From Pseudomonas sp. WJP1 (GTDB taxonomy: Bacteria > Pseudomonadota > Gammaproteobacteria > Pseudomonadales > Pseudomonadaceae), in the NCBI RefSeq assembly GCF_028471945.1, contig NZ_CP110128.1, positions 236,501-300,500 on the forward strand: a stretch of 64,000 nt of DNA, in the 5' to 3' direction. Below, piece by piece: positions 10,563 to 21,976 of this stretch (positions are counted from its first letter, which is position 1; each line of letters starts with the position of its first letter). The notes beneath the pieces are model-generated. The model saw nothing but the letters and a program-made list of their open reading frames with translations, was not told the origin of the DNA and ran no database searches. Both the position numbers and the translations under genes were made by a program.

Positions 10563-11468
10563 TTAACCCTTTCCTTTGGTCCGCGTCATATTCGGCCCGC
10601 CATTCTTCTCCAGGTGCTCGATGATGATCCCCGCCACGTTCTTGCTGGTCGTGGTCTCGATCCCTTCCAGGCCCGGCGACGAGTTCACCTCCATCACCAG
10701 TGGCCCATGATTGGAACGCAGGATATCCACCCCTGCCACGGCCAACCCCATGACCTTCGCCGCGCGCAATGCCGTCATGCGTTCTTCCGGGGTGATCTTG
10801 ATCAGGCTGGCGCTGCCACCGCGATGCAGGTTGGAGCGAAACTCCCCGGGTTTGGCCTGGCGCTTCATGGCTGCAATGACTTTGTCACCCACCACGAAGC
10901 AGCGAATGTCGGCGCCGCCAGCCTCCTTGATGTACTCCTGGACCATGATGTTCTGCTTGAGGCCCATGAATGCCTCGATCACCGACTCCGCCGCCGTGGC
11001 GGTTTCGCACAGCACCACGCCGATACCCTGGGTGCCTTCCAGCACCTTGATCACCAGGGGTGCACCGTTGACCATTTCGATCAGGTCGGGAATATCGTCT
11101 GGCGAGTGGGCAAAGCCGGTGACCGGCAAACCGATGCCCCGACGTGAGAGCAACTGCAGCGAACGCAGCTTGTCCCGCGAGCGAGCAATGGCCACCGATT
11201 CATTGAGCGGAAAAACCCCCATCATTTCGAACTGGCGCAACACCGCGCAGCCATAAAAAGTAACCGAAGCACCGATTCGCGGGATCACCGCGTCGAAGCC
11301 TTCCAGTGGCTTGCCGCGGTAGTGGATCTGCGGCTTGTGACTGGCAATGTTCATGTAGGCGCGCAGGGTATCGACCACCACCATTTCATGGCCGCGTTCG
11401 GTACCGGCTTCGACCAGGCGGCGGGTGGAATACAGACGCGGGTTACGCGACAGCACAGCGATCTTCAT
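10563..11468 (-). CDS. rimK: Ribosomal protein S6 glutamate ligase RimK
   Basis: ATP-grasp ligase that adds glutamate residues to the C-terminus of ribosomal protein S6 (RpsF), 301 residues as usual for the family. Recognisable are the N-terminus [20 protein letters not shown], the ATP-grasp segment [20 protein letters not shown], and the metal-binding end [14 protein letters not shown]. It overlaps the end of rimB by 4 bases. In P. fluorescens SBW25 the rimABK operon remodels the proteome and affects rhizosphere colonisation in response to cyclic-di-GMP; that knowledge is transferred, not seen here. Confidence 0.96.
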   Translation of the reverse strand: MKIAVLSRNPRLYSTRRLVEAGTERGHEMVVVDTLRAYMNIASHKPQIHYRGKPLEGFDAVIPRIGASVTFYGCAVLRQFEMMGVFPLNESVAIARSRDKLRSLQLLSRRGIGLPVTGFAHSPDDIPDLIEMVNGAPLVIKVLEGTQGIGVVLCETATAAESVIEAFMGLKQNIMVQEYIKEAGGADIRCFVVGDKVIAAMKRQAKPGEFRSNLHRGGSASLIKITPEERMTALRAAKVMGLAVAGVDILRSNHGPLVMEVNSSPGLEGIETTTSKNVAGIIIEHLEKNGGPNMTRTKGKG

Positions 11469-11944
11469 GCAACACCTGTGGAGGAGGTAGATACCGGGAA
11501 CACCGGCTTGTCTTGTACATATTTGATGCCCGGATTGACGACCAACTGGCCGTCAATCAGGGCTTTGGAACCGAGTAGCAGGCGATAACGCATGGATTTG
11601 CGGCAGGCGAGCGTGAACTCGACCCGCCACACCCGATCGCCGAGGGCCAGGGTAGTGCTGATCACGTAACGCACCTGCGCGTGACCGTTAGAGCTCTTGA
11701 TGGTTTTTCGCGTCACCAGCGGTGCTTCGCAGCGCCGGTGACGCAGCTGCACCACCGTGCCCAGGTGCGCGGTGAAGCGCACCCACTGCTCGCCGTCACG
11801 GTCGAAAGTCTCGATGTCGGTGGCATGCAGGCTGGAGGTGCTGGCACCGGTGTCGATTTTTGCCCGAAGGCCCGCGACTCCCAGATCAGGGAGCGCCACC
11901 CACTCGCGCAGACCGACAACGGTCAAATGGTCAAATGTCTTCAA
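11465..11944 (-). CDS. rimB: RimB-type retropepsin-like protease
   Basis: A 159-residue protein of the ATP-dependent zinc-protease-like/retropepsin family. The aspartic-protease-like motif [13 protein letters not shown] lies at about residues 29-41, followed by the family end [17 protein letters not shown]. In P. fluorescens RimB is a polyglutamate-specific protease that counteracts RimK. The start appears to be TTG at 11944, overlapping the TGA of the small upstream ORF; no good ribosome site is visible, so translation is probably coupled. The stop overlaps the rimK start. The family name is older than the biochemical evidence, so ATP dependence should not be assumed. Confidence 0.88.
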   Translation of the reverse strand: MKTFDHLTVVGLREWVALPDLGVAGLRAKIDTGASTSSLHATDIETFDRDGEQWVRFTAHLGTVVQLRHRRCEAPLVTRKTIKSSNGHAQVRYVISTTLALGDRVWRVEFTLACRKSMRYRLLLGSKALIDGQLVVNPGIKYVQDKPVFPVSTSSTGVA

Positions 11945-12081
11945 AGTTGCTCAACCGGTAGAAACCGCTCTGGCCGCAAGCGGCCGAATTCGCGGTATTC
12001 ACGCAGAATAATGGTTAAAAGGCGACAGATATCTACGGCCCGGATTTCCAGCCCTGCGGGGAGGTTCTGGAATGCCTGCAT
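11941..12081 (-). CDS. rimA: 46-residue EAL-remnant micro-ORF, RimA candidate
   Basis: A 46-codon ORF immediately before rimB, sharing bases with its TTG start. Its last half, [17 protein letters not shown], resembles the segment of EAL phosphodiesterase domains that follows the EALxR motif (pattern HPExGxLxPxxFxPxAE). The catalytic EAL motif itself and the rest of the domain are absent. P. fluorescens RimA is described as a phosphodiesterase-type trigger protein co-transcribed with rimBK, so position and sequence both suggest RimA. The ATG at 12081 lacks an evident ribosome site; a TACAAT sits directly on it, so the true start or a leaderless transcript is uncertain. Confidence 0.6.
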   Translation of the reverse strand: MQAFQNLPAGLEIRAVDICRLLTIILREYREFGRLRPERFLPVEQL

Positions 12082-12160
12082 TGTAATCCGAGACGGCGTA
12101 ATTCTTGGTACGAGAGAAACGGTAGTACAGTTCATCAATATTTCAGGACGAGGAAATCCC

Positions 12161-12565
12161 ATGGCACAAAAAAACGACGAGGATGACAAAGTCCGGCTGG
12201 ATAAATGGTTGTGGGCGGCGCGCTTTTACAAAACCCGTGCGTTGGCCAAGGCGGCGATCGAAAGCGGCAAGGTGCACTGCCGGGGTGAACGCTGCAAACC
12301 CGGTAAAGAGCCGCACATTGGCGATGAATTCGTGATTCGCACCGGTTTCGAGGAGCGCACTGTGGTGGTCCAGGCGCTGTCGATCGTGCGCCGTGGTGCT
12401 CCCGAAGCGCAGACGCTGTATGCCGAAACCGAAGCCAGCATCGCCAAGCGCGAAAATGCGGCGGCCGAGCGCAAGGCAGGTGCCTTGGGCGTGAGCACCG
12501 ATGGCAAGCCGAGCAAGAAACAGCGACGGGATCTGTTCAAGTTCCGTGGCAGCAGCAACGAATGA
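12161..12565 (+). CDS. hslR: Ribosome-associated heat-shock protein Hsp15
   Basis: An S4-domain RNA-binding protein, 134 residues, that binds stalled 50S subunits still carrying peptidyl-tRNA and helps recycle them. The S4 motif is VRLDKWLWAARFYKTRALAK (about residues 10-29), and the tail is basic with KPSKKQRRDLFKF. The ATG at 12161 follows GAGGAAA; a long upstream in-frame extension lies over the rim promoter region and is not family-like. It precedes hslO with 214 bp between them, the usual hslR-hslO order. Confidence 0.93.
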   Translation: MAQKNDEDDKVRLDKWLWAARFYKTRALAKAAIESGKVHCRGERCKPGKEPHIGDEFVIRTGFEERTVVVQALSIVRRGAPEAQTLYAETEASIAKRENAAAERKAGALGVSTDGKPSKKQRRDLFKFRGSSNE

Positions 12566-12779
12566 TTGACCGGCGCCACCGATCGCGCCTGTCGGGCCAG
12601 GACTTGTAATTGCGTCGGTGCGTAGCCATATGAGGTAATTAGTCTGCCGTGCATGTGCCGTTCGTCGTAAAGCGCACACAGCCACCGGGCTTCAGGCCAC
12701 AACCCGGCAGCCATACGCTATAGCCAAGGCGTAACCTCGTTCTGTAACCACTTTTGTCACCCATTCAGATACCAGACTT

Positions 12780-13682
12780 ATGACCGACTTACCGGATAAC
12801 GACTTCACCCAACGCTTCATCTTCGATGACAGCGACACCCGTGGCGAGATGGTTTCGCTGGAACTCAGCTACGCTGAAGTCCTGGCCAAACACGCCTATC
12901 CGGAGCCGGTTGCGCAACTGCTCGGCGAACTGATGGCGGCCGCGGCGTTGCTGGTCGGCACCTTGAAGTTCGATGGCCTGCTGATCCTTCAGGCCCGCTC
13001 CGAAGGCCCGATTCCGTTGCTGATGATCGAGTGCTCCAGCGAGCGCGACATCCGTGGCCTGGCCCGTTACGAGGCTGACCGGATTGCCCCCGACGCCACC
13101 CTGGCCGACCTGATGCCGGACGGCTCGCTGACATTGACCATCGACCCGAAGCAGGGTCAGCGCTACCAGGGCGTCGTCGATCTGGCCGGCGAAACCTTGT
13201 CCGATTGCTTCACCAACTACTTCGTCATGTCCCAGCAGATTGGCACTCGCATCAAGCTCTGCGCCGACGGCCGCCGCGCCCGTGGCCTGTTGCTGCAGCA
13301 ATTGCCCGCCGATCGCCTGAAAGACGAGGAAGAACGCGCCGCCAGCTGGCAACACCTCACTGCGCTGGCCACCACCCTGACGGCCGATGAATTGCTTGGC
13401 CTGGACAACGAAACCGTGCTCCATCGTCTCTATCACGAAGAGCAGGTTCGTCTGTTCGATGTACAGAAACTGCGCTTCCGTTGCAGCTGCTCGCGCGAAC
13501 GTTCAGCCAATGCGCTGGTCAGTCTGGGTATGGAAGATGCGCAAAATCTCGTGCTCGAACACGGTGGTAACATCGAGATCGATTGCCAGTTCTGCAACCA
13601 GCAGTACCTGTTCGACGCCGCCGATGTCACCCAATTGTTCGCCGGAGCGGGTGTCGAGACGCCGTCAGATACCCGGCACTAA
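12780..13682 (+). CDS. hslO: Redox-regulated chaperone Hsp33
   Basis: A cytoplasmic holdase activated by oxidation, 300 residues. The C-terminal redox zinc centre is intact: CSC in [14 protein letters not shown] and CQFC in [12 protein letters not shown]. The N-terminal domain begins [19 protein letters not shown]. It lies between hslR and pckA on the same strand. Upstream spacing suggests its own promoter, not identified here. Confidence 0.96.
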   Translation: MTDLPDNDFTQRFIFDDSDTRGEMVSLELSYAEVLAKHAYPEPVAQLLGELMAAAALLVGTLKFDGLLILQARSEGPIPLLMIECSSERDIRGLARYEADRIAPDATLADLMPDGSLTLTIDPKQGQRYQGVVDLAGETLSDCFTNYFVMSQQIGTRIKLCADGRRARGLLLQQLPADRLKDEEERAASWQHLTALATTLTADELLGLDNETVLHRLYHEEQVRLFDVQKLRFRCSCSRERSANALVSLGMEDAQNLVLEHGGNIEIDCQFCNQQYLFDAADVTQLFAGAGVETPSDTRH

Positions 13683-13794
13683 AACGGTTCAGCGCAGGTA
13701 AATTCACTGGAAAGTACCGCAATAGCGCCGTTACGACGGGAGGGCCCTACTCTTTTTGGGCTTTTCTGGCATAATCCGGCCCACTTTTTTCGCG

Positions 13795-13819
13795 GTAGTA
13801 GTGCACGACTTTCTACTAC
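13795..13819 (+). promoter_or_regulatory. Inverted repeat in the pckA leader
   Basis: GTAGTAG and CTACTAC flank an 11-base spacer, 43 bases before the pckA start and just after a CATAAT-like -10 candidate (about 13770-13775). It could be an operator or a 5' UTR hairpin; nothing in the sequence identifies a binding protein. Confidence 0.35.
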
Positions 13820-13861
13820 AAAACGTTTGGAGCACTCGGCCACTGGCCGACGGGGAACCTC

Positions 13862-15403
13862 ATGACGCAAGCCAATAACGCCGTGTACACCGATCTGAGT
13901 GTTGATGATCTGGTTAAAGAAGCCCTCAACCGCGGTGAAGGCGAGCTTGCCGATACCGGCGCACTGGTTGTTCGCACCGGTCACCGTACCGGCCGTTCGC
14001 CAGTCGATCGTTTCATCGTTGATGAGCCGACCACCACAGGCGCTATCGCCTGGGGCCCGATCAACCGCAAGTTCCCGGCTGACAAGTTCGATGCCCTGTG
14101 GAACCGCGTCGAGGCGTTCAACAACGCGCAAGAGCACTTCGTTTCCCACGTGCATGTAGGTGCGGCTTCCGAGCACTACCTGGCCGTGAAGATGACCACC
14201 CAGACTGCCTGGCAGAACCTGTTCGGTCGTTGCCTGTTCATCAACCCGGCCCAGTACAACCCGGCTGGCCGTGAAGAGTGGCAAGTGCTCAACGTTGCCA
14301 ACTTCGAATGTGATCCAGAGCGTGACGGCACCAACTCCGACGGTTGCGTGATCATCAACTTCGCGCAGAAGAAAGTGCTGATCGCCGGCATGCGTTACGC
14401 CGGTGAAATGAAGAAAGCCATGTTCTCCGTGCAGAACTTCCTGCTGCCGGCCGCCGACGTACTGCCAATGCACTGCGCTGCCAACATCGGCGAAGAGGGC
14501 GACGTGACCCTGTTCTTCGGTCTGTCCGGCACTGGCAAGACCACCCTGTCCGCCGACGAAAGCCGTTACCTGATCGGTGACGACGAGCACGGCTGGGGCG
14601 AGGGCGTGGTGTTCAACATCGAAGGCGGTTGCTATGCCAAGTGCATCGACCTGTCCGAGAAGAACGAGCCGGTTATCTGGAAAGCCATCAAGCACGGCGC
14701 GGTCCTGGAAAACGTCGTGATCGACGATGCCAAGCACGCCGACTACGCCGATGTCAGCTTGACCCAGAACAGCCGCGCCGCCTACCCGCTGGAGCACGTT
14801 GCCAAGCGTTCCGAGAAGAACCTCGGTGGCGAGCCGAACGCTGTAATCTTCCTGACCTGCGACCTGACCGGTGTACTGCCGCCAGTGTCGATCCTCAACG
14901 AAGAGCAAGCGGCTTACCACTTCCTGTCCGGCTACACCGCTCTGGTGGGCTCGACTGAAATGGGTTCGGGCAGCGGCATCAAGTCGACCTTCTCCACCTG
15001 CTTCGGCGCACCGTTCTTCCCGCGTCCGGCTGGCGAATACGCAGAGCTGCTGATCAAGCGCATCCGCGGCTTCGGCTCCAAGGTCTACCTGGTCAACACC
15101 GGCTGGACCGGCGGTGGCTACGGCGTCGGCAAACGCTTCAACATCCCGACCACCCGCGCGGTGATCGCAGCGATCCAGAGCGGCGCGCTGATCGGTACCG
15201 AAACCGAGCACCTGGACACCATCAACCTCGACGTGCCACTGGCCGTACCGGGCGTTGAGACTGGCCTGCTGAACCCACGCAACACCTGGGCCGATAAAGC
15301 CGCCTACGACGAAGCCGCCAAAGCACTGGCCGGCCTGTTCATCGAGAACTTCAAGAAGTTCGAAGTGAGCGACGCGATCAAGGCTGCGGGTCCTAAGCTG
15401 TAA
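13862..15403 (+). CDS. pckA: ATP-dependent phosphoenolpyruvate carboxykinase
   Basis: Converts oxaloacetate and ATP to PEP and CO2, the gluconeogenic entry point for growth on organic acids, in the cytoplasm. The 513-residue length fits the ATP-type family. Signature motifs are the phosphate-binding loop [14 protein letters not shown] (about 220-233), the nearby metal/nucleotide segment [19 protein letters not shown], and [14 protein letters not shown] near the C-terminus. It is monocistronic and ends in a strong rho-independent terminator 20 bases after the stop. Confidence 0.97.
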   Translation: MTQANNAVYTDLSVDDLVKEALNRGEGELADTGALVVRTGHRTGRSPVDRFIVDEPTTTGAIAWGPINRKFPADKFDALWNRVEAFNNAQEHFVSHVHVGAASEHYLAVKMTTQTAWQNLFGRCLFINPAQYNPAGREEWQVLNVANFECDPERDGTNSDGCVIINFAQKKVLIAGMRYAGEMKKAMFSVQNFLLPAADVLPMHCAANIGEEGDVTLFFGLSGTGKTTLSADESRYLIGDDEHGWGEGVVFNIEGGCYAKCIDLSEKNEPVIWKAIKHGAVLENVVIDDAKHADYADVSLTQNSRAAYPLEHVAKRSEKNLGGEPNAVIFLTCDLTGVLPPVSILNEEQAAYHFLSGYTALVGSTEMGSGSGIKSTFSTCFGAPFFPRPAGEYAELLIKRIRGFGSKVYLVNTGWTGGGYGVGKRFNIPTTRAVIAAIQSGALIGTETEHLDTINLDVPLAVPGVETGLLNPRNTWADKAAYDEAAKALAGLFIENFKKFEVSDAIKAAGPKL

Positions 15404-15423
15404 GTGTTGGTTTGATGCAATCG

Positions 15424-15451
15424 AAAAGCCGCCCTTCGGGGCGGCTTTTTT
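15424..15451 (+). terminator. Rho-independent terminator of pckA
   Basis: AAAAGCCGCCC, a TTCG loop and GGGCGGCTTTTTT form an ideal terminator 21 bases after the pckA stop. The A-run on the other side also lets it serve the convergent DMT transporter gene. Confidence 0.9.
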
Positions 15452-15463
15452 GTGCGTGGCATT

Positions 15464-16330
15464 TCAGGTTTTCAGATGCAGGACTAACGCCCCGACCAAC
15501 ACCAGCACAACCCCCAGCACCTGCACCTTGCCTAGGCGCTCCTTGAAAAATACATACCCCAGAATCGCCGCAATCCCGCCTGACAATGTACTGATCACCG
15601 TCACCACCGAAACCGATCCCGCCACCGCACCCCAGGCGAATGAGGAAAACCCACCGAGGTTCATCAGGCTGGCACCGGTCAGTGTCAGGCAATTTTTCAG
15701 AGGTGGGAATTTCAGGCCGTCGTCGATCCTGAGCACGATGCCAACCAGCACGATCAGCCCGACAAGATACGCGAGCCAGAGCATCGTCACTGGACCCAGC
15801 ACGGGCAACACGAAGCGACCTTGCAACCAGAAACTGGTGCCGTAGAACACCGCCGCCAGCAGCGAATAGGCAATGGAACTGCTCGCCTGCGTGGTGTGTG
15901 GCACCTTCGGGTCGGAATGAATGCTGGAGAGGACCACGCCTATGACGCAGAGCGCGATGCACAGCAACTGGAGCAGGCTGATCTGCTCACCGCCAGCCCA
16001 GGACAACAATGTGGTCACTACGCCGTAAGAGGTCACCAGCGGCGCCACGATGGAGGCTTTCCCCTGGGCGAAGGCCTTTGACAAGGCCAGCGCGCCAGAC
16101 ACGGTCAGCACAGCGGCAGCGACGCCGATCAACCAGACATCAAGCGGTGCGGCCATGGACCTGAGAATGAACACGGGGAAGGCGATCAGCAGCAGGCTCA
16201 TGATGGTAAAACCCAGCGCCTGACCGAAATACACGGCACGTTTGACACCAACCGCACGGGCGTTCAAACCCACCAGAAAATCCGTGCCGCCCCACAGCAA
16301 GGCGGCCAACAAGCCCATCAATACGTCCAC
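15464..16330 (-). CDS. DMT/EamA-family membrane transporter
   Basis: A 288-residue inner-membrane protein with about ten hydrophobic segments arranged as two five-helix halves, typical of EamA/DMT exporters. Examples are the opening MDVLMGLLAALLWGGTDFLV and the ending VQVLGVVLVLVGALVLHL. The second half has the pattern AGSVSVVTVISTLSGGIAAILG. Nothing indicates the substrate. It is convergent with pckA and alone in its transcription unit. Confidence 0.8.
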   Translation of the reverse strand: MDVLMGLLAALLWGGTDFLVGLNARAVGVKRAVYFGQALGFTIMSLLLIAFPVFILRSMAAPLDVWLIGVAAAVLTVSGALALSKAFAQGKASIVAPLVTSYGVVTTLLSWAGGEQISLLQLLCIALCVIGVVLSSIHSDPKVPHTTQASSSIAYSLLAAVFYGTSFWLQGRFVLPVLGPVTMLWLAYLVGLIVLVGIVLRIDDGLKFPPLKNCLTLTGASLMNLGGFSSFAWGAVAGSVSVVTVISTLSGGIAAILGYVFFKERLGKVQVLGVVLVLVGALVLHLKT

Positions 16331-16361
16331 GCAATTTCCTTATTGTTATGCGCCGCGGACG

Positions 16362-16715
16362 CTACAGGCCTTCGAGCTCCCGGGTGTCCCAGCGTTGAGC
16401 CTTGATCGCTCGGTAGAGCATGCCGATGGTCAATGGTTCCTTGACGCCGCGACCCTTGGCTTTGCGCTTGAGAAATACATCGTAGCCTTCGGGGTGAAAA
16501 TAGCGATAACTGTCGTAATCCACGAAATCAATGGCGAAGTGCTCTTCCAGGGTTTCGATCAAGTGTTGTGCATCGACACCGTTGCAGTTCAGGTCGAAAT
16601 TGATCGAGGTGTTGAGGCTGATGGTTTTGCGTTCGGGGAGGCCGAGTTCTTCGTGTAGTAGCTGCATCAGCAGATGCATTGTGGAGTCGTCGGGGAAATC
16701 GGGGGCGAGGTTCAT
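16362..16715 (-). CDS. DUF1493-like small protein
   Basis: About 117 residues from the ATG at 16715. The sequence has an acyl-carrier-like helical look, LNTSINFDLNCNGVDAQHLI (acidic, with a conserved-looking DLxCxGxDA) followed by LEEHFAIDFVDYDSYRYF, which I associate with DUF1493 proteins; this is recall and not a search. No ribosome site is strong at 16715, and the frame stays open upstream to 16871, so the start is uncertain. Function unknown. It runs in the same direction as the next small gene upstream (start 17106). Confidence 0.6.
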   Translation of the reverse strand: MNLAPDFPDDSTMHLLMQLLHEELGLPERKTISLNTSINFDLNCNGVDAQHLIETLEEHFAIDFVDYDSYRYFHPEGYDVFLKRKAKGRGVKEPLTIGMLYRAIKAQRWDTRELEGL

Positions 16716-16812
16716 TGCGGGGTGTCCGGTGGGGCTTGGACGAATCTTATTGGTCGTCGGACTAGAGTGGAAGGATTGAAACCGACGTTCATCCCGCAGA
16801 ACCCCGTTCACT

Positions 16813-17106
16813 TCAGGCAACGGTGGTTTTGAGCAGACGTTGCCGTGCGATGTCGAGCAGGTCGTTGCCATCCTGGGTCAGCAGGTACAGCGCGTTGACG
16901 ATGTTGGGGATGTCGCTGGTGTCGGCCTGTTTGAAGCACAGGCAGTACAAGGTTTCCAGCAGGCCGCTGGCGGCGCGGATGCGTTGGCGGGCGGCGTCGA
17001 GGATTTCCAGGGGATCGGCCTCGGTGTCGATCACCAGTACCGGGGTTTCGCTGTTACTGGACCGGAGCAGGTGATAGCGGTCGGTCAGTGGATCGGCGTT
17101 GTTCAT
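16813..17106 (-). CDS. Small conserved Pseudomonas protein (DUF3077-like)
   Basis: A 97-residue cytoplasmic protein without signal or membrane segment. The body is largely helical, with ILDAARQRIRAASGLLETLY and a C-terminal helix DLLDIARQRLL. The motif order resembles DUF3077 proteins of Pseudomonas, from memory only. The ATG at 17106 has AGGA 10 bases upstream; an in-frame ATG 17 codons earlier is less likely. Function unknown. Confidence 0.6.
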   Translation of the reverse strand: MNNADPLTDRYHLLRSSNSETPVLVIDTEADPLEILDAARQRIRAASGLLETLYCLCFKQADTSDIPNIVNALYLLTQDGNDLLDIARQRLLKTTVA

Positions 17107-17491
17107 CGAGGTGGTTCCTGTGCGAAATCGGCAAGTGCGCCCGGCAGGCAGAGACACTTTTTCAGCTGCGCCGGAAACTATAGAGGCGCGTATTACCGTG
17201 CGACAAGACGGCTGTGATGGACAGGTTTTGTAGGGTATTTATCGCTTTTTGAGGACCGGACTACGCGTTGACGTTGATTTTTGTGCGCGAAACGGTTCGC
17301 GGTAAAAAGGCCTACGGGTTTGTCAGGTGTTGTTTGGCAAGTCTCGGTAGGCAGGGCATCAGAAGCTGTAGGATTTATCGACATCAACACGCTGTATCAT
17401 CCCGTATCGTTTTTGCCCCCGACCTTTTCTCGACTCGCTGCGATCGCCGGCTAGGCTTTGCTCATCGCAGCAGTCAACGGAGTGACAGCTT
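17107..17491. other. Intergenic region upstream of recQ
   Basis: About 385 bases without a gene between divergent transcription units. It contains a CGCGAA-ACGG-TTCGCG inverted repeat at 17286-17301 that could be an operator, and no recognisable RNA gene. The short open frames across it have no ribosome sites or family features. Confidence 0.5.
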
Positions 17492-19420
<1,929 letters not shown>

Positions 19421-19542
19421 TCGGAGTCTGGCGGAGCGCATCCATCCGCTGAATGTTGCTCATCACAGGAATAAATTTCAAAAAGGCGTGGCGGCTGACT
19501 ATGGTGAGGGCTGTCTTTGGATCGCCAACAAGAGAACAAAGT

Positions 19543-20769
19543 ATGAGCCAGACACCGTTCAATATTCAGCGCGCAGCCGTCATCGGCGCGGGCACAATGG
19601 GTCGAGGCATCGTCATGTGCCTGGCCAACGCCGGGGTGGCGGTGCAATGGGTCGATAACAATCCGCAGATGCTTGAACAGGCACTGGTCACCGTAGCGGA
19701 CACCTATGCCCACAGTGTTCGGCAGGAACGCATCGATCAGGTCGAGGCCGATGCCCGCATCGCGCGGGTCACGGCGGCCGCCGATTATGCGGCTATTGCC
19801 AATGTCGATCTGGTTATCGAAGCCGTCTACGAAAACCTCGAACTCAAGCAGGCTATTTTCCGCGAACTGGACGGCTTGCTCAAACCTGAAGCCATTCTGG
19901 CCAGTAACACCTCGGCACTGGACATCGACGCCATCGCCGCCGTGACTGGCCGCCCACATCAGGTCTTGGGCCTGCACTTCTTCAGCCCGGCGCACATCAT
20001 GAAACTGCTGGAAATCGTCCGGGGTGCCAAGACCGCACCAGCGGTCATCGATGCGGCATTGGCGCTGGGCAAGCGTATGGGAAAGGTCAGCGTGGTGTCG
20101 GGCAATTGCGACGGCTTCATCGGCAATCGCATGCTCAATACCTACGTGCTGGAAGCCCGAAAAATGCTGCTGGAGGGCGCTTACCCTTACCAGGTCGATG
20201 CGGCGCTGCAAGGCTTCGGTTTTGCCATGGGGCCATTCCGTATGTTCGACGTGGTTGGCGTCGATCTGCAATGGCGCGCACGGCAACTGTCCGGGGTGGG
20301 GCAGGATGCACCAGAGGTGCAGGTGGATAACCGTCTGTGTGAACAGGGCCGTTTCGGTCAGAAGAGCGGCAACGGCTACTACCACTATGAACCGGGCAGT
20401 CGTCAGGCTGAACACGATCCGCAGGTGGATGCGCTGGTGCTGGAAGTCAGCGAAGGGCTGGGCTTTCATCGCCGAGAGATAACTGCGGAGGAAATTCTGG
20501 AGCGCTGCCTGCTGGCATTGGTCAACGAGGGCGCGAAGATTCTTCAGGAAGGGATCGCCGTATCGGCCCACGACATCGATCTGGTGTACCTCAACGGATA
20601 CGGGTTCCCGGCGGACAAGGGCGGTCCGATGGCCTGGGCGGATCAGCAGGGGTTGGCGGATATTCATCAACGCCTGCTGGCGCTGGAGACCCGCCAGGGT
20701 GATCACTGGAGCCCGGCACGGTTGATTGGGGATTTGGCGGCGGTGGGCAAAGGGTTTGCTGACCGCTGA
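19543..20769 (+). CDS. 3-hydroxyacyl-CoA dehydrogenase
   Basis: A 408-residue NAD-dependent dehydrogenase acting on 3-hydroxyacyl-CoA in beta-oxidation-like pathways. The Rossmann motif AVIGAGTMGRGIVMCLANAG is at the N-terminus. The catalytic His region is GLHFFSPAHIMKLLEIV, followed by the NGDGF-equivalent SGNCDGFIGNRML. A second C-terminal domain follows (EILERCLLALVNEGAKIL...GYGFPADKGGPM), as in FadB-type proteins but without an enoyl-CoA hydratase part. The start at 19543 follows AAGAGA. A hotdog thioesterase follows after 79 bp, so the two may act on one hydroxyacyl-CoA. Confidence 0.88.
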   Translation: MSQTPFNIQRAAVIGAGTMGRGIVMCLANAGVAVQWVDNNPQMLEQALVTVADTYAHSVRQERIDQVEADARIARVTAAADYAAIANVDLVIEAVYENLELKQAIFRELDGLLKPEAILASNTSALDIDAIAAVTGRPHQVLGLHFFSPAHIMKLLEIVRGAKTAPAVIDAALALGKRMGKVSVVSGNCDGFIGNRMLNTYVLEARKMLLEGAYPYQVDAALQGFGFAMGPFRMFDVVGVDLQWRARQLSGVGQDAPEVQVDNRLCEQGRFGQKSGNGYYHYEPGSRQAEHDPQVDALVLEVSEGLGFHRREITAEEILERCLLALVNEGAKILQEGIAVSAHDIDLVYLNGYGFPADKGGPMAWADQQGLADIHQRLLALETRQGDHWSPARLIGDLAAVGKGFADR

Positions 20770-20848
20770 TTGATATGGCGACTTGCCCGCGAAGAAACGA
20801 TAACTCGGTGTCGCCTCGGATGGCGAGCCAACTCAGGAACCAACACAG

Positions 20849-21268
20849 ATGCCCCAACGCTCCGAATTCCCGCACTTCCAACCCATCACCACACGCTGGC
20901 ACGACAACGATGCCTACGGTCACGTCAACAACGTCACCTATTACAGCTTCTTCGACACGGCGGTGAACACCTACCTGATCGAAGTGGGCGGCCTGGATAT
21001 CCACGATGGCGAGGTGGTGGGTTTCGTGGTGAGTTCGGCCTGCGATTACTTTGCTTCCATCGCGTTCCCGGACCGGATCGAGATCGGCCTGCGAGTGGGT
21101 AAGCTTGGCAACAGCTCGGTGCAGTATGAGCTGGCGGTGTTCAAGGTCGGGGAAGATGAGGCCTGTGCAGCCGGGCGCTTTGTGCATGTGTTTGTCGACC
21201 GGGCGTCGAATCAGCCAGTGGCGATTCCGGCCGGTTTGCGCAGTGCGATGGAGCGACTGCTGGTTTGA
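20849..21268 (+). CDS. 4HBT/YbgC-type acyl-CoA thioesterase
   Basis: A 139-residue hotdog thioesterase. The family motif RWHDNDAYGHVNNVTYYSFF carries the catalytic Asp (about residue 18) and the HVNN helix start. It follows the hydroxyacyl-CoA dehydrogenase on the same strand and precedes a bidirectional terminator, so the pair likely forms one unit. The substrate is unknown; a role in releasing a CoA product of the upstream dehydrogenase is an inference. Confidence 0.82.
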   Translation: MPQRSEFPHFQPITTRWHDNDAYGHVNNVTYYSFFDTAVNTYLIEVGGLDIHDGEVVGFVVSSACDYFASIAFPDRIEIGLRVGKLGNSSVQYELAVFKVGEDEACAAGRFVHVFVDRASNQPVAIPAGLRSAMERLLV

Positions 21269-21275
21269 AGCAGGC

Positions 21276-21308
21276 AAAAAAAATCGCAGCCCTCGGGCTG
21301 CGATTTTT
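21276..21308. terminator. Bidirectional rho-independent terminator
   Basis: AAAATCGCAGCCC and GGGCTGCGATTTTT with a two-base centre, A-run before and T-run after. It lies between the thioesterase (plus) and the glycine-zipper gene (minus) and can serve both. Confidence 0.88.
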
Positions 21309-21333
21309 ATCTGCCACTTAAACCTTGCCGGTC

Positions 21334-21819
21334 TCAGTGACGATGATGGCGATGCTTGCGATGGCCATAGGCATGACCGCGACCCGGGTGGCCGTCACGG
21401 TAGTAACGACGGTCGTTGTCACGATAGGAGCGGCGATGATCATCATCGTCGTCGTCATCAGCTTTGTTGCCCATGTAGTTACCCAGCGCGCCACCGGCAC
21501 CGCCGCCTGCCGCGGAGCCGATCAGGCTGCCAGTGGTGCCGCCCATGCTGCGGCCGACCACGTTACCGCCTGCTGCGCCCAACGCGCCACCAATGGCTGC
21601 TTCGCCACGGCTGCGTTTGTCTGCGCCGACTGCGCTACCACCCGCGCCGCCCAGGGCCGCGCCGATGGTGGAACCTGTACTGCCGCCAAGCGATTGGCCG
21701 ACGACCGAGCCCAGAACCCCGCCCAATGCGCCGCCCACACCTGCTTCGGTGGTGCCGCCAGCGGAGGCCATGCCACTGACCAGGCCAAGGGACAACAAGA
21801 GAATCGAGGAGAACTTCAT
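21334..21819 (-). CDS. Glycine-zipper envelope protein with Asp run and His-rich tail
   Basis: A 161-residue exported protein. A signal peptide (MKFSSILLLSLGLVSGMASA) is followed by about 95 residues of Gly-rich zipper repeats such as GGALGGVLGSVVGQSLGG and GSTIGAALGGAGGSAVG, which usually insert into or associate with membranes. A run of seven Asp (about 124-130) and a basic Arg/Tyr/His tail ending RKHRHHRH follow. Function unknown; metal binding by the tail is speculation. Monocistronic, with a terminator just past its end. Confidence 0.8.
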   Translation of the reverse strand: MKFSSILLLSLGLVSGMASAGGTTEAGVGGALGGVLGSVVGQSLGGSTGSTIGAALGGAGGSAVGADKRSRGEAAIGGALGAAGGNVVGRSMGGTTGSLIGSAAGGGAGGALGNYMGNKADDDDDDDHRRSYRDNDRRYYRDGHPGRGHAYGHRKHRHHRH

Positions 21820-21976
21820 GGAGGAACCTCAAGGGGATGACGACGCGATCCTGAGGCTGTGCCATGGACGTGACAATCGAAATCCGACGAATAACACGAC
21901 TTAAGCACATTTCTATAAGTTGCTGTTTTTTGGGCGGAACTTAATGGTTTTTCGCCGGTCTTTTACTACTTCGGAT

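Noticed and set aside
13679..15211. 510-codon minus-strand frame opposite pckA
   Set aside because: Shadow of pckA, which has complete catalytic motifs on the plus strand.
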